Below, in pieces: positions 1 to 9,317 of a stretch of 64,000 nucleotides of DNA. Below the pieces are notes generated by a model, which was given only the letters and a program-made list of their open reading frames with translations, was not told the DNA's origin and did no database searches. Location: the NCBI GenBank assembly GCA_003719395.1, contig RHMC01000015.1, positions 1-64,000 of the forward strand. Direction: 5' to 3'. This DNA comes from Streptomyces altiplanensis (GTDB lineage Bacteria > Actinomycetota > Actinomycetes > Streptomycetales > Streptomycetaceae). Positions within the stretch are counted from its first letter, which is position 1. Every line of letters starts with the position of its first letter. A program made the position numbers and the translations under genes.

Positions 1-58
1 GGTCGCCGTGCCGTCGCCGCTGCCGTCGCCGTGCCGTCGCCGTGCCGTCGCCGCTGCC
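1..58. repeat. GC-rich short tandem repeat
   Basis: The first 58 bases are near-perfect copies of GCCGTGCCGTC (11 nt) and GCCGCTGCCGTC (12 nt), alternating. The 12-nt form would be an in-frame coding repeat and the 11-nt form would break it, so length differences may be real slippage or base-calling loss of one C. The repeat is cut by the window edge and no gene can be assigned to it. Confidence 0.6.
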
Positions 59-133
59 GGCGCGGCCCCGGAGGCCGGCCCCGGATCCGTGGTCCGTTGG
101 CCTGCCTCGTGCTCGTGATCGACGAGCTTCACT

Positions 134-176
134 GAACCAATGGCCCAGTGGTTCGCGGATCACTTGAGCCACTGGG
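134..176. promoter_or_regulatory. nested inverted repeats upstream of FUSC-type gene
   Basis: Two overlapping inverted repeats sit just upstream of the membrane protein start at 204. GAACCA (134-139) pairs with TGGTTC (149-154), and CCCAGTGG (144-151) pairs with CCACTGGG (169-176). The arms interleave, so both hairpins cannot form together. A two-site repressor operator is the simplest reading. A weak -35-like TTGAGC (164-169) lies inside the second arm. No matching regulator gene is next to it. Confidence 0.45.
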
Positions 177-203
177 GTCACAGGTGTTCTGATAGAGAGG
201 TCG

Positions 204-1785
204 ATGGCGCCGCGGACTCCGTGGCGCCTTTTTCATGCCGGGGCGAAGGCGGGGCGGAAAGCAGTGTTGAAGAGGATGTTCGTGGCGCCGGATCCCGGGT
301 GGCTGCGGCTGCGCAGCGCCACCCGGTCCGTCCTCGGTATCGGTCTGGCGGTCGCCGTGTGCGGCCTCACCGGTCACACCCTCCCCGCCGTCATCACCGG
401 CGGACTCGCCGCGCTCCTCGCCCTCTTCACGGTCACCGACGCGACGGTCCGCGGCCAGGCCGCCACCACCGCCCTGCTGCCCGCCGTCGGCTTCCCGGTG
501 CTCGCTCTCGCGGCAGGACTGCACGACGTACCGCTCCTGCGCGACGCGGCGTTCCTCGCCGTCGCCGGTCTCGGGGTGTACGCCCGGCGCTGGGGACCGC
601 GGGGCCACTCCCTGGGCGTCTTCGCCTTCATGACCTTCTTCGTGGCGCAGTTCCTGCACACCGTGCCCGGGCAGCTGCCCGGCCTGTACTCCGCCGTCGC
701 CCTCGGCCTGCTCGCCTCCTCGGGCGTCCGTTTCGGCCTGTGGTGTTACGAGCGGAGGCTGCCGCCGCCCGTCGCCGCCCCGGCCCTGCCGGCCGGATCG
801 GGCCTCGCCCGGATCACCACCCGCCAGGCGGTCCAGGTCCTCGTCGAGGGCGGGTTCGCCCTCGTGGTGGGCCAGGTCCTGTCCGAGGGGCGCTGGTACT
901 GGGCCGTCGGCGCCGCCTGGTGGATCTTCGTGAACACCTCCTCGCGGGGCGAAACCCTGGTCCGTGGCTTCCGGCGCGTCCTCGGTACGGTCGTCGGCAT
1001 CGCCGCCGGACTCTTCCTCGCCCTGCCGCTGCACGGAGCGGTGGCCCCCACGGCCGCGCTCGTGGCGGTGTGCGTCTTCGGGATCTTCTACACCGCCCCG
1101 GTCTCGTACAGCTGGATGATGACCGCGGTGACGCTGATGGTGGCCCTGCTGTACGGACTGCTGGGGGTGCTGGAGCCGGGCCTGCTCGCGCTGCGCCTCG
1201 CGGAGACCGGTGTCGGCGCCATGGGCGCGGTGCTGGCCGTGGCTTTCGTACTGCCCGTCACGACGCACGCCGCGACCAACGCCTGGATCGAACGCGCCGT
1301 GCACATCGTGCACGGCTGCACCACCGCCGCCGCGCGCCGCCTGGCCGGCGACCCGGACGCCGACCCGGCGCCGGCTCGCCGCCGAGCTGGAGGTGGTGCT
1401 CGGCCGGGTGCGGCTCTCCCTGGCTCCGCTCGTCCACCCCCTGAACCCGCTGCGCGGCCGCAAGGCCCGCGCCCGCCGGATCCTGGCCCTGCTGGACGAC
1501 TGCGCCCGTGAGGTGCGCGGGCTCGCCTCGGTCGCGGCCGACCCGCAGGCGTCGCACGACGCCCGCCTGGCAGCGGCCTGCTGGCGTGTGGAGGCCGCCG
1601 TCGAGGCCCTGGTGCCGCCCGCCGGCCGGCCGGCCACCGTGCCGGCGCCCGGGGCCCAGGCATCCGTCGCCCACCACCCCGGTGCCGAGGCCGCGCTGCA
1701 CCACCTGCACGGGCTGGAGAGGGCGCTCGCCGACCTCGCCACACCCTGCGCACTCTCACCGCGCGCGCCGCTCGTCCCCTCGTAG
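204..1785 (+). CDS. FUSC-family integral membrane protein (one frameshift)
   Basis: Predicted inner-membrane protein of the fusaric-acid-resistance/aromatic-acid-exporter (FUSC) type, about 526 aa. Two clusters of hydrophobic helices are visible, at about residues 30-185 and 215-365, followed by a soluble alpha-helical tail. This is the usual FUSC layout of two membrane halves with cytoplasmic regions. ATG 204 is preceded by AGAGAGG. Reading is open to about 1370, then continues in another frame from the RLAAEL segment to TAG 1785. The tail after the shift is helical and in keeping with the family, so a single-base error is likely. Substrate is unknown. The upstream inverted repeats suggest regulated expression, as for efflux genes. 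Confidence 0.75.
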
Positions 1786-1956
1786 GCGCCCGGTCGCAGG
1801 CGCCCGGACCGGCCCCGCCGGGCCCCGGGCGCGCGCCCGCGCGAGCCGGCGAGCCGGCCCGGACCGGCCTGCTAGCGTCTGCCCGGCAGAATCGTGATCA
1901 AAGCTGTCACGGCTCTCGTGGCTGTGCGCGGTCAACTGGCGGAAAGGGGCTCCACG

Positions 1957-3004
1957 GTGAGCAGCAGCAACGAGGCCGGGCGGGCATTCATAGGGTCGTT
2001 CACCTCGGCAGGGGGGCGCGGGATCGTCGCCGCCGCCGTGGACCGGGAGACGGGCGCGCTCACGGTGCTGGGGGCGACCGACGCCGTCGCCGACCCGTCG
2101 TTCCTCGCACTCGCCCCCGGCGGCACGTCCTGTACGCCGTGAGCGAGACCGAGGACGGGGCGGCCGCGGCCTTCGACGTGACCGGCGACGGCGCCCCGCT
2201 CCCGGTCGGCGCGCCGGTGGCCGTGGGCGGCGCCGCCCCCACCCACCTCACGCTCGCCGACGGGCACCTGGTGACCGCCAACTACGGCTCGGGCAGCGTC
2301 ACGGTGCTCCCCGTCGCGCGGACGGCGCGCCGGAGGAGGCCACCGGCGTACTGCACCACCGCGGCAGCGGCCCGCGCCAGGACCGCCAGGGCGGGCCGCA
2401 CGCCCACCAGGTGCTGCCCGACCCCACGGGGCGGTGGGTGCTCAGCGTCGACCTCGGCACCGACTCCGTACGGGTCTGCGAACTCGCCGCACCCCCCGGG
2501 ACGCTGCGCGTGCACACCGAGACCGCGCTGCGGCCGGGCACCGGCCCCCGCCACCTGGCCTTCCACCCCGACGGCAGCCACGCGTACGTCCTGGGCGAGC
2601 TGGAGCCGGCCGTCACCGTCTGCCGCTGGGACGCCGAGTCCGGAGTGCTCGTACCGCTCGGCGAGACCCCTGTCGTGGAGCCGGGCACGGACGTGGCGAC
2701 GTACCCCTCCGAGGTCGTCGTCGCCCACGACGGGCGTTTCCTGTGGGCGGCCAACCGCGGGCACGACAGCATCGCCGTGCTCGCGCTCGACGCGTCGGGG
2801 GCGAAGGCGGAGTTCGTGACGACGGTGGGGTGCGGCGGCCACTGGCCGCGCGACCTCGCCCTGGACCCCTCGGGGAGCAGGCTCTACGCCGCCAACGAGC
2901 GGTCGGGGGACGTCACCTGGTTCGACATCGACCCGGAGACGGGCATTCCGCGCCGGGCGGGCTCCGTCGAGGTGCCCGCGGCCTCCTGCGTCGTCTTCGG
3001 CTGA
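1957..3004 (+). CDS. lactonase-family seven-bladed beta-propeller (two frameshifts)
   Basis: Similar to the 6-phosphogluconolactonase (YbhE/Pgl) beta-propeller family, which hydrolyses sugar lactones or acts as a carbohydrate-lactone sensor in the cytoplasm. Family features are the IGSFTSAGG start, repeated YAV/YVLGE/LWAANRG strands, PRHLAFHPDG and PRDLALDPSG. GTG 1957 follows GGAAAGGGG and is preferred over an upstream ATG at 1894. The frame changes near 2120, where one base appears to be missing in a GGC-GGC-ACG stretch, and again near 2320. The three segments join into one continuous propeller of about 348 aa, near normal length. It is followed by a strong hairpin and faces the chelatase gene. 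Confidence 0.75.
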
Positions 3005-3030
3005 CACGCTCACACGCGCGGCCGACACAC

Positions 3031-3071
3031 GGCCGAGGCCCGCACCGGTCATCCGGTGCGGGCCCTCGGCC
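3031..3071. terminator. bidirectional terminator hairpin
   Basis: The arm at 3031-3048 (core GGCCCGCACCGG) pairs with 3053-3071 around a TCAT loop, with one bulged base. It separates the convergent lactonase and chelatase genes. There is no long T-run, as is common in Streptomyces. Confidence 0.7.
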
Positions 3072-3120
3072 GCTCTCCCTCTCCCCGTACCGCGGTCGGC
3101 GTGCGGCAGGAGGGCTCTGC

Positions 3121-4053
3121 TCAGTGGACCGGCATGCCCTGCGCGAGCTGCTGCGGGGCGATGCCCAGAGCCGTCGTGTAGTGCGACAGGGCGAGCTTGC
3201 CGATCGCCGGGTAGGCACCCAGCGGCTCGGCGGTCGCGCAGTCCGCCTCCTTGACGGCCACGTCCAGGAGGCTGTCGGGAACCTCGGGGCCGATCACGTA
3301 CGGCGCCAGGGCGAGCTGGGTCGAACCGGAACCGCGCAGCTGCTCCGCGACGGCGGCGACCGAACCCTCCTCGTCCAGCGCGGCAGCCATCACCGGTACG
3401 GCGAGGCGCGCGGCCAGCAGCATGCCCGTGATGCCGGCGGCCTGCACGGCCTCGTCGCCGCCCACGGTGGCCAGGATGATGCCGTCGGCCGCGGTGGTGA
3501 CCGTGAACAGCCTGGCGCGGTCGGCGCGGGCCAGACCGGTCTCGGAGAGGCGCACGTGCAGGGCCTCGGCGAGCAGCGGGTGCGGTCCGAGGACGTCGGT
3601 CAGCTCGACGGCGGTGCGGCTGTCCATGACGGCCTGCCGTATGCGGCGCATCAGGGCGCTCTCGGGGCCGGCGAGGAGCGGCACCACGACGGCGGCCGGG
3701 CCCTGCGGCTCGGCGCCTCGCGGCCCGCGGCGAGCGCCTGCTCGTAGCGGGCGGTGCGCTCGGCGGCGGTGTGCGCGAGGACGCTCTCGAGCGTGGGGTG
3801 TCGTCGTCGTCGCCGTCGAGGTAGCCGATCCGGGCGGTGAGGCCGGGCAGCTCGGAACGGGCGATGCTGACGACTTCCTCCGCCAGGCTGCGCGACGCGT
3901 GCCCGGGGTGCCGGGGACGGCGAGGAGAACGCGGGGCGCGCCCTCGGGCGCCACCACGGGTTCCGGCCGGCGGTGCCGTCCGGGCTGGCGGGGTCGCGGC
4001 ATTCGTACAGGCAGGCCGGATGCGGGCCCAGTGGGGGAGCTCATGCGCCGCAT
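3121..4053 (-). CDS. sirohydrochlorin chelatase, CbiX family (several frameshifts)
   Basis: Long two-lobed CbiX-type chelatase as found in Streptomyces, about 310 aa. It would insert Fe2+ (or Co2+) into sirohydrochlorin for siroheme or cobalamin. The C-terminal 190 residues are continuous and carry the characteristic GPHPLLAEALHVRL segment with a metal-binding His, GILATVGG-type strands and the final PAIGKLALSHY block. The N-terminal half (MSSPTGPASGLPVRMPRP, then SLAEEVVSIARSELPGL) is spread over other frames with shifts near 3730, 3800 and 3905. Starts ATG 4053 or ATG 4044 are both possible. The sulfite-reductase genes usually nearby are absent here. Confidence 0.7.
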   Translation of the reverse strand: MRRMSSPTGPASGLPVRMPRPRQPGRHRRPEPVVAPEGAPRVLLAVPGTPGTRRAAWRRKSSASPVPSCPASPPGSATSTATTTTPHARERPRAHRRRAHRPLRAGARRGPRGAEPQGPAAVVVPLLAGPESALMRRIRQAVMDSRTAVELTDVLGPHPLLAEALHVRLSETGLARADRARLFTVTTAADGIILATVGGDEAVQAAGITGMLLAARLAVPVMAAALDEEGSVAAVAEQLRGSGSTQLALAPYVIGPEVPDSLLDVAVKEADCATAEPLGAYPAIGKLALSHYTTALGIAPQQLAQGMPVH

Positions 4054-4142
4054 GCTGCTGCGTTCGGGTGGTGTCCTGTTCGGGGAGGGGGCGTTCGAGC
4101 GGTGTCTGTGCCGGTTTATCCCGTGAGTCGCTTTGACTTCGA

Positions 4143-5146
4143 CTACCCTGCTCTGCCGGTACGAGCAGCAGGGCGTCCGTCGGCCGCAGTCGCAGGCCCT
4201 GCGTGGTGAGCGAAGCGGCGACGCGCCACGGCCCCCGCCAGCGGATCTCCCGCGGCCAGGACGGTACGCGCGTGCTGGCAGCCGCTCGGCGAGCGCGGCC
4301 CGCAGGGGAACGAGCAGCGCGTCGCCCGTCTTGAGCAGGCCGCCGGTGAACGCGACGTCGCACTCTCCGGACGGCGGGCAGACGGCAGCGGCGCCGTCGG
4401 CCGATGTGCCCGGCCGCCTCCCGCAGGATGCCCGCGCGACGGGGTCGGCGGGATCCGCGGCGGCGCAGCGGGCCACTTCCGGCGCGAACGAGGCGAGCAT
4501 GGCGGGCCGGTCGGTGCGCGGGTAGAGCAGGCCGGGCAGTTCGGGCGCGGCCCGACACCGCTTCCACGCGGGCCAGCAGGGCGGGGGAGCCGCCGCGCCG
4601 CCCGTCGTGGGCGCGCATCGCCGCTTCGAGCCCGGCCCGGCCGATCCAGGCCCCGCTGCCGCAGTCGCCGAGCAGGTGCCCCCAGCCGTCGGCCCTGCGC
4701 CAGGCGGACAGGTCCGTACCGAGCGCGATCAGCCCGGTTCCGGCCGCGACCACCGCACCCGGCCGCAGGCCGAGCGCTCCGGCGTACGCCGTGACGGCGT
4801 CGGCGGCCAGCGCGAGACGCCGGACCCCCAGCGCGTTCTCCAGCGCTCCGGGCAGCCGGGCGCGCAGATCGCCGCCGAGAGTCGCCATCCCGGCGGCGCC
4901 GACCGCGACGGCGCCGATCGTGACGGGGGACACGGCGCCGTCCCCGGCGCCGCCGAGGAGCGCGCGCGTCATGGGCAGCAGCTGGTCCAGCAGGTGCGCC
5001 GCGTCGATTCCGGCGGGGCCCGTCCGTACGGGCTCACGCGACACAGCGGTCTCCGTGCGCCCGACGGCCCCGGTGTCCGAGGTGCTCGCGAGCGCCACCC
5101 GCAGCCCCGATCCGCCGGAGTCGACCCCCAGCACCCACGGCGTCAC
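4143..5146 (-). CDS. BadF/BadG-family sugar kinase, GlcNAc-kinase-like (multiple frameshifts)
   Basis: ASKHA-fold kinase of the N-acetylglucosamine kinase / BadF-BadG-BcrA type. The phosphate-1 motif GVDSGGSGLRVAL is at the N-terminus and the phosphate-2 motif AAGTGLIALGTD about residue 125. Further downstream are the GDCGSGAWIG and VAFTGGLLKTGDALL blocks. It likely phosphorylates an amino sugar with ATP in the cytosol. GTG 5146 starts the VTPWVLGVD segment. At least four frame changes occur (about 4555, 4435, 4395, 4270), and TAG at 4145-4143 is the most plausible end. It lies upstream of the chelatase on the same strand with a gap of about 90 bp. The 3' end is uncertain. Confidence 0.65.
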
Positions 5147-5411
5147 GGCAGCCACCGGCCCGCCGGCCGCGCCTCGGACGCCGCGAAGGAAGCCAACCCC
5201 ATGGCAGCGCCGGTGAGTTGATGGCGCGGTTTCCCGAACGAGGGGGCCGGGCCGCGCCGATGACGGGAGCCGGGCCGCTTGATCACCGGGCGCAACCGAC
5301 ACCGCTGCTTTCCGGCGAACGCCTGCGTAACCCCATGAACCGTCTCCAGGAAGAAGAGGCAGTGACGGCGGCAGCCTATCCCGGGCCTTGTGCGCCCGGG
5401 CCAGTTGGCCG

Positions 5412-5448
5412 CCGGCACCGCACCGGCACCGCACCGCACCGGCACCGG
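5412..5448. repeat. CACCGG/CACCGC short repeat in 5147-5540 gap
   Basis: A run of CGGCAC and CGCAC units lies in the 394-bp stretch between the kinase start and the uracil-DNA glycosylase start. I see no gene in that stretch, which should hold both divergent promoters. TAGAGT at 5526-5531 could be the -10 of the glycosylase. Confidence 0.5.
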
Positions 5449-5540
5449 TGGGACCGGGACGGACCTGCCGGCCTCCACCCGGGCCCGCGGTCGCCGCTGG
5501 GTGCGGGGGAGCGTCCAGTGCGCCAGTAGAGTGACATGCC

Positions 5541-6216
5541 GTGGCAGCACTACCGTTGAACGAACTTGTCGAGCCCGGGTGGGCGGAGGCGTTGCGCCCC
5601 GTGGCCGGGCGCATCGCCGCGATGGGCGATTTCTTGCGTGCGGAAATCGCGGCCGGCCGTACCTACCTGCCCGCTGGAGCACATGTCCTGCGTGCCTTCC
5701 AGCAGCCCTTCGACGAGGTCCGCGTCCTGATCGTGGGACAGGATCCGTACCCGACTCCGGGCATGGCCATCGGGCTGAGCTTCGCGGTCGCGCCGGACGT
5801 CTCCCCTGTGCCCGGCAGTCTGGAGAACATCTTCAGGGAGCTGCACACGGACCTCGGGCTGCCCCGGCCCTCCAACGGCGATCTGACGCCCTGGACGCGT
5901 CAGGGCGTGCTGCTGCTCAACAGGGCACTCACCACGGCGCCCCGCAAGCCCGCGGCCCATCGCGGCAAAGGCTGGGAGGAAGTGACCGAGCAGGCCATCC
6001 GCGCTCTGGTGGCCCGCGGCAAGCCGCTGGTCCCGGTGTTGTGGGGACGTGACGCCCGTAATCTGCGACCGTTCCTCGACGGCTTGCCGGCGATCGAGTC
6101 CGCCCATCCCTCTCCCATGTCGCGGACCGCGGTTTCTTCGGTTCGCGGCCCTTCAGCCGCACCAATGAACTCCTGGTCCGCCAGGGGGCCCAGCCGGTGG
6201 ACTGGCGGCTGCCGTA
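5541..6216 (+). CDS. ung: uracil-DNA glycosylase, family 1 (one frameshift)
   Basis: Removes uracil from DNA, initiating base-excision repair. The family-1 water-activating motif appears as GQDPYPTPG (about residues 71-79; Asp is the catalytic base, and P instead of H after Y is usual in Actinobacteria). The [18 protein letters not shown] block follows, and the DNA-intercalation motif reads HPSPMS. After HPSPM one G appears to be missing near 6122. Restoring it gives the conserved [18 protein letters not shown] block and an end in DWRLP at TAG 6216, with a normal length of about 225 aa. Start GTG 5541. The intact motifs on both sides of the shift point to a sequencing error. Confidence 0.9.
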
Positions 6217-6276
6217 GGGCGGCCGCCCGGCGTACGGGCTGCCGGCCACCCCGTCCCCCCGGCCGGCCCGCGTCGG

Positions 6277-7362
6277 TCAGCCGATGGCCGCAGCCCGTAC
6301 GCACAGCACGTCCGGCAGGTGGGAGGCGAGCAGTTGCCAGCTGTCCCCGTCGTCCGCACTCGCGAAGAGCTCGCCGTTGCGATTGCCGAAGTACACCCCC
6401 GCCGGGTCGGCGTCGTCCGTGCAGAGCGCGTCGCGCAGCACCGTTCCGTAATGCGGCTCCTGCGGCAGTCCGGCCGACAGCGGCTCCCAGCTCCGGCCCG
6501 CGTCCCCGGTCCGGTAGACCCGGCACTTGTTTCCGGCGGGCACCCGGTCGGAGTCCGCGGTGATGGGGAAGAGGTACGCCGTGTCCGCGCGGTGCGGATG
6601 CGACGCGGCGGCGAAGCCGAACGTCGAGGGCAGCCCCGCCCCGATGTCGGACCAGTTGGCCCCGGCGTCGTCACTGCGGAACACCCCCCAGTGGTTCTGC
6701 AGGTACAGCCGGTCGGGGTCGGCCGCGTCCTGGGCGATCTTGTGTACGCACTGGCCGAACTCGGGGTCCGGATCGGGCAGAAACACCGCCGACACCCCCT
6801 TGTTGGACGGCGCCCAGCTCGCCCCGCCGTCCAGCGAGCGGAACACCCCGGCCGTGGACACCGCGACCGTCACGGCCCGGGTGTCACGCGGATCGGTGAC
6901 GACCGTGTGCAGCCCTTCGCCGCCACCGCCCGGCACCCACTGCGAGCGCGTCGGGTGCTCCCACAGCGGCCGTACGAGCTCGAAGGACTCGCCGCGGTCC
7001 TCGGACCGGAACAGCGCGGCCGGCTCCGTGCCCGCGTACACCACGTCGGGCGCCTCGGGCCCCGCCGGGTGCAGCTGCCAGACCCGCTCCAGCGACGCGC
7101 CGGTGAACTCCGGGAACTTCACGGCGGGCCGCTTCGGTTCGACCCAGGTCGTGCCCAGGTCGTCGGAGTGGAAGACCGAGGGGCCCCAGTGCGCGCTGTC
7201 CCCGCCGGCGAGCAGTCTGGGCACCGGGCCGCGGGTGTCGATGGCGAGCGAGTACACCGCCTGCGCGTTGAAATGCGGCCCGTCGAACTCCCATACGCCG
7301 CCGCGCCTGCGGCCGGTGAAGAGCCCTTTGCGTGTTCCCACGGTGAGCAGTACGTCGGTCAT
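6277..7362 (-). CDS. BNR/Asp-box repeat (sialidase-fold) protein
   Basis: Intact 361-aa protein annotated in related genomes as an exo-alpha-sialidase-like or WD40/YVTN/BNR protein. At least six Asp-box-like turns are visible ([48 protein letters not shown]), which define a six-bladed propeller. No signal peptide is evident, so a cytoplasmic role is likely and sialidase activity is not implied. ATG 7362 is chosen because GGAGG lies 8 nt upstream; an in-frame GTG at 7371 would overlap that ribosome site. A 213-bp gap separates it from the next gene on the other strand. Confidence 0.8.
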   Translation of the reverse strand: MTDVLLTVGTRKGLFTGRRRGGVWEFDGPHFNAQAVYSLAIDTRGPVPRLLAGGDSAHWGPSVFHSDDLGTTWVEPKRPAVKFPEFTGASLERVWQLHPAGPEAPDVVYAGTEPAALFRSEDRGESFELVRPLWEHPTRSQWVPGGGGEGLHTVVTDPRDTRAVTVAVSTAGVFRSLDGGASWAPSNKGVSAVFLPDPDPEFGQCVHKIAQDAADPDRLYLQNHWGVFRSDDAGANWSDIGAGLPSTFGFAAASHPHRADTAYLFPITADSDRVPAGNKCRVYRTGDAGRSWEPLSAGLPQEPHYGTVLRDALCTDDADPAGVYFGNRNGELFASADDGDSWQLLASHLPDVLCVRAAAIG

Positions 7363-7575
7363 GGCCGACACCTCCAGGACGCCGTTGTCTCAGATACGGG
7401 GCCAGTGTGCACCCGCCCACTGACAGTGGCCCTCGAAGCGGGCGTCGCCGCAGTTCAGGCGGCACGCCGGGCGCCCCGGCCCCCGCGTCGTCCTCCGGCC
7501 GGAACCGGACGGTACGGCGCGGTCGTGGTAGCGGGGGGAAGTGATCAGCGGTACCGAGGTGAGGGGAGTGCGCCG

Positions 7576-8646
7576 GTGACCGGTGCGACGGTACGGATCG
7601 ACGGGGACAGCTTGCTGCTGCCGGGCGGGGTGCGGGTGCGTTTCGTACGTACGCTGCGCCTGCCCGAGAAGGGGACGCACCCGCTGCCGCCGGGCCTGGG
7701 CAACTTCCCGCTGCGCAGGGTCGAGGACTACGCCGGCACGGTGCCTCCGGAGTGGTCGGCCAGAGGCGGCGTCATGCTGCCCGTGCATCTGCGGGAGGCG
7801 ATGTGGCTGAGCTTCGACGGGACCGTGGAGCCGGGCGCCCTCCAGGTGGGGGCGGGGAAGGTCTGCGCGGTGTCGGGGAAGCCGTGGAGCGGCGGGCTGT
7901 CACGGGACCCGCAGAACTACCTGGTGCTGCCGCGTCAGCCGTGGCTCGACGGAATCAACTCCGGGACGGGCACGGTGCGGCAGTTCGTCGCGGTGCCGCT
8001 GGGGATGGGCGCGACCGTGGAGGGCCAGGTCACCGGCGAGGAGAAGTGGGGCGGGCTGCAACTGCAGGCGTGGCCGCTCAAGGACGGCCCGCTGGCGGCG
8101 TGGCGGGAGCAGCAGAGGCGGGCGGCGGAGCAGCCGGCCCCGGGGGAGGGCCACGGTCTGACGGCCGGGTACGGCATGGCGGCCCCGGGGGCCGTCACAC
8201 CGCCCCCGGCCCTGATGTCCGCCGGCCCGGCGGCAGGCCGGGCGGCGCTCCCCGGCCCCGGGCGGCGGCGATGGGGCTGGGAGTGGGCGGCTCCATGCGC
8301 CAGGAGGTCTACAAGGACGACCGGCCCGCTTCCGACTGGGCCGACGAGCCGTCCGGCCGGGTCTTCGTCCACCTGGTGACGCCCCCGGAGTGGCGGCGCA
8401 TCACCGGCGAAGAGCCTCCGCCGTCCCCCGTGGACCGGGCCGCGTACACCCGGGCGGGCCTGCCCTGGTTCGACTACTACGACGCCGACGGCGAGGACCT
8501 GGCGGCCACGGACACCCTGGGTCGGCGTGAAGCCGGTCGGCGAGTGGCTGGGCGAGGACCACACGCCGTGGCAGCAGCCGTCCCCGCACCAGGTGAAGCC
8601 GCTCGGTGACGCACCGGGCAAGCCGGTGGCCGACGGCGACTGGTAG
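7576..8646 (+). CDS. hypothetical protein, two-part (compensated frameshifts)
   Basis: Not recognised. The N-terminal 200 residues are rich in beta-strand-like segments (SLLLPGGVRVRFVRTLRLP, PLGMGATVEGQV, WGGLQLQAWPL). A proline-rich linker follows, then a C-terminal part that begins MRQEVYKDDRPASDW and contains HLVTPPEWRRITGE and GLPWFDYYDAD. The frame changes near 8255 and returns near 8515, so the last 40 residues (KPVGEWLGEDHTPW...) are again in the starting frame, which argues for one gene of about 355 aa. GTG 7576 fits, with AGGGGAGTG just upstream. No membrane helices or catalytic motif were recognised. Confidence 0.6.
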
Positions 8647-8691
8647 CGGCCGGGGGACGGGGAGCGCGCCCGCGAGCCGCAGGGCCGGGGA

Positions 8692-8727
8692 CCGGAAGCC
8701 GGGAGCCGGGAGCCGGGAGCCGGGGGA
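8692..8727. repeat. GGGAGCC tandem repeat
   Basis: Four to five copies of the 7-bp unit GGGAGCC lie in the 150-bp gap between two small hypothetical genes. The first copy is degenerate (GGAAGCC). Confidence 0.7.
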
Positions 8728-8796
8728 TCATGGAGGGCGTTCCCGAAGCGCCCGTCGGCACGGTCACGGCGGGCGCGCACGCCTGAGGAGAGAAAC

Positions 8797-9196
8797 ATGC
8801 CCGACATCCGCATGCACACCGCCCCGGACGGCCCGCGGCCTCGTCGAGGTCGCCCCGGGACCGTCCGCGGACGCGGAGGCGGGGCAGGTCCACATCGGTG
8901 CGCGGGGCAGTGCGTACGTCCCCCTGGTCGCCACCCCCGCACAGGCCCGGGAGCTGGCCGCGGCGCTTCTGCGGGCGGCCGACGCGGCCGAGGCGCAGGC
9001 CGGGGACACGTACCCGACCGTCCAAGGCGGGCGAGCGCGTCGCGGTGACGTACGCAGCGGGGAGCGCACGATCACGGTGGACCGCGTCAGGACCGACGGC
9101 GGCACCGTCCACGTCACGTGGACGTCGGACGCCGGGCGCCACTGGACCCAGAGCTACCCCGCGGACGCGGACGTCAGCCTCCGGCGCCGCGCGTAA
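8797..9196 (+). CDS. small hypothetical protein (three frame changes)
   Basis: Predicted protein of about 130 aa, family not recognised. ATG 8797 follows GAGGAGAGAAAC. The visible order is MPDIRMHTA, then VEVAPGPSADAEAGQVHIG, an alanine-rich helix with AQARELAAALLRAAD, GERVAVTYA, SGERTITVDRV and VHVTWTSDAGRHWTQSYP. These pieces lie in different frames with changes near 8835, 9025 and 9050. The last two cancel, so most of the protein is in one frame. A helix followed by a small beta-sheet is the likely architecture. Confidence 0.5.
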
Positions 9197-9276
9197 TCCG
9201 CCACGAAAGAATTTCCTCATGGTGCAGGGGAGTTGACCTTCTGCGGGCACCTGCCTATGTTCTCGTTCGGGATTGT

Positions 9277-9299
9277 GGTCAATGTCCGATATTTCGAAC
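9277..9299 (+). promoter_or_regulatory. candidate operator GGTCA-N10-TTTCGAAC upstream of GH51
   Basis: GGTCA (9277-9281) and TTTCGAAC (9292-9299) are separated by 10 bp, 18 bp before the ATG of the arabinofuranosidase. The same arrangement, including AATG and CCG between the boxes, occurs upstream of the IclR gene (15417-15439), with a variant upstream of the dehydratase operon. The TTCGAA core is palindromic. Confidence 0.6.
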
Positions 9300-9317
9300 G
9301 AAACACCAGGAGCCCAG

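Noticed and set aside
5147..5540. Possible cobalamin riboswitch ahead of the kinase/chelatase genes
   Set aside because: I looked for the conserved B12-box and core elements on the minus strand and did not find them.
2282..5614. Very long open minus-strand frame of about 1,110 codons
   Set aside because: It only strings together the chelatase and kinase fragments and shadows of the lactonase gene in a GC-rich frame. No single protein family spans it.
8692..8727. GGGAGCC repeats as a CRISPR or regulatory array
   Set aside because: The units are 7 bp with no spacers, which is a simple tandem repeat.
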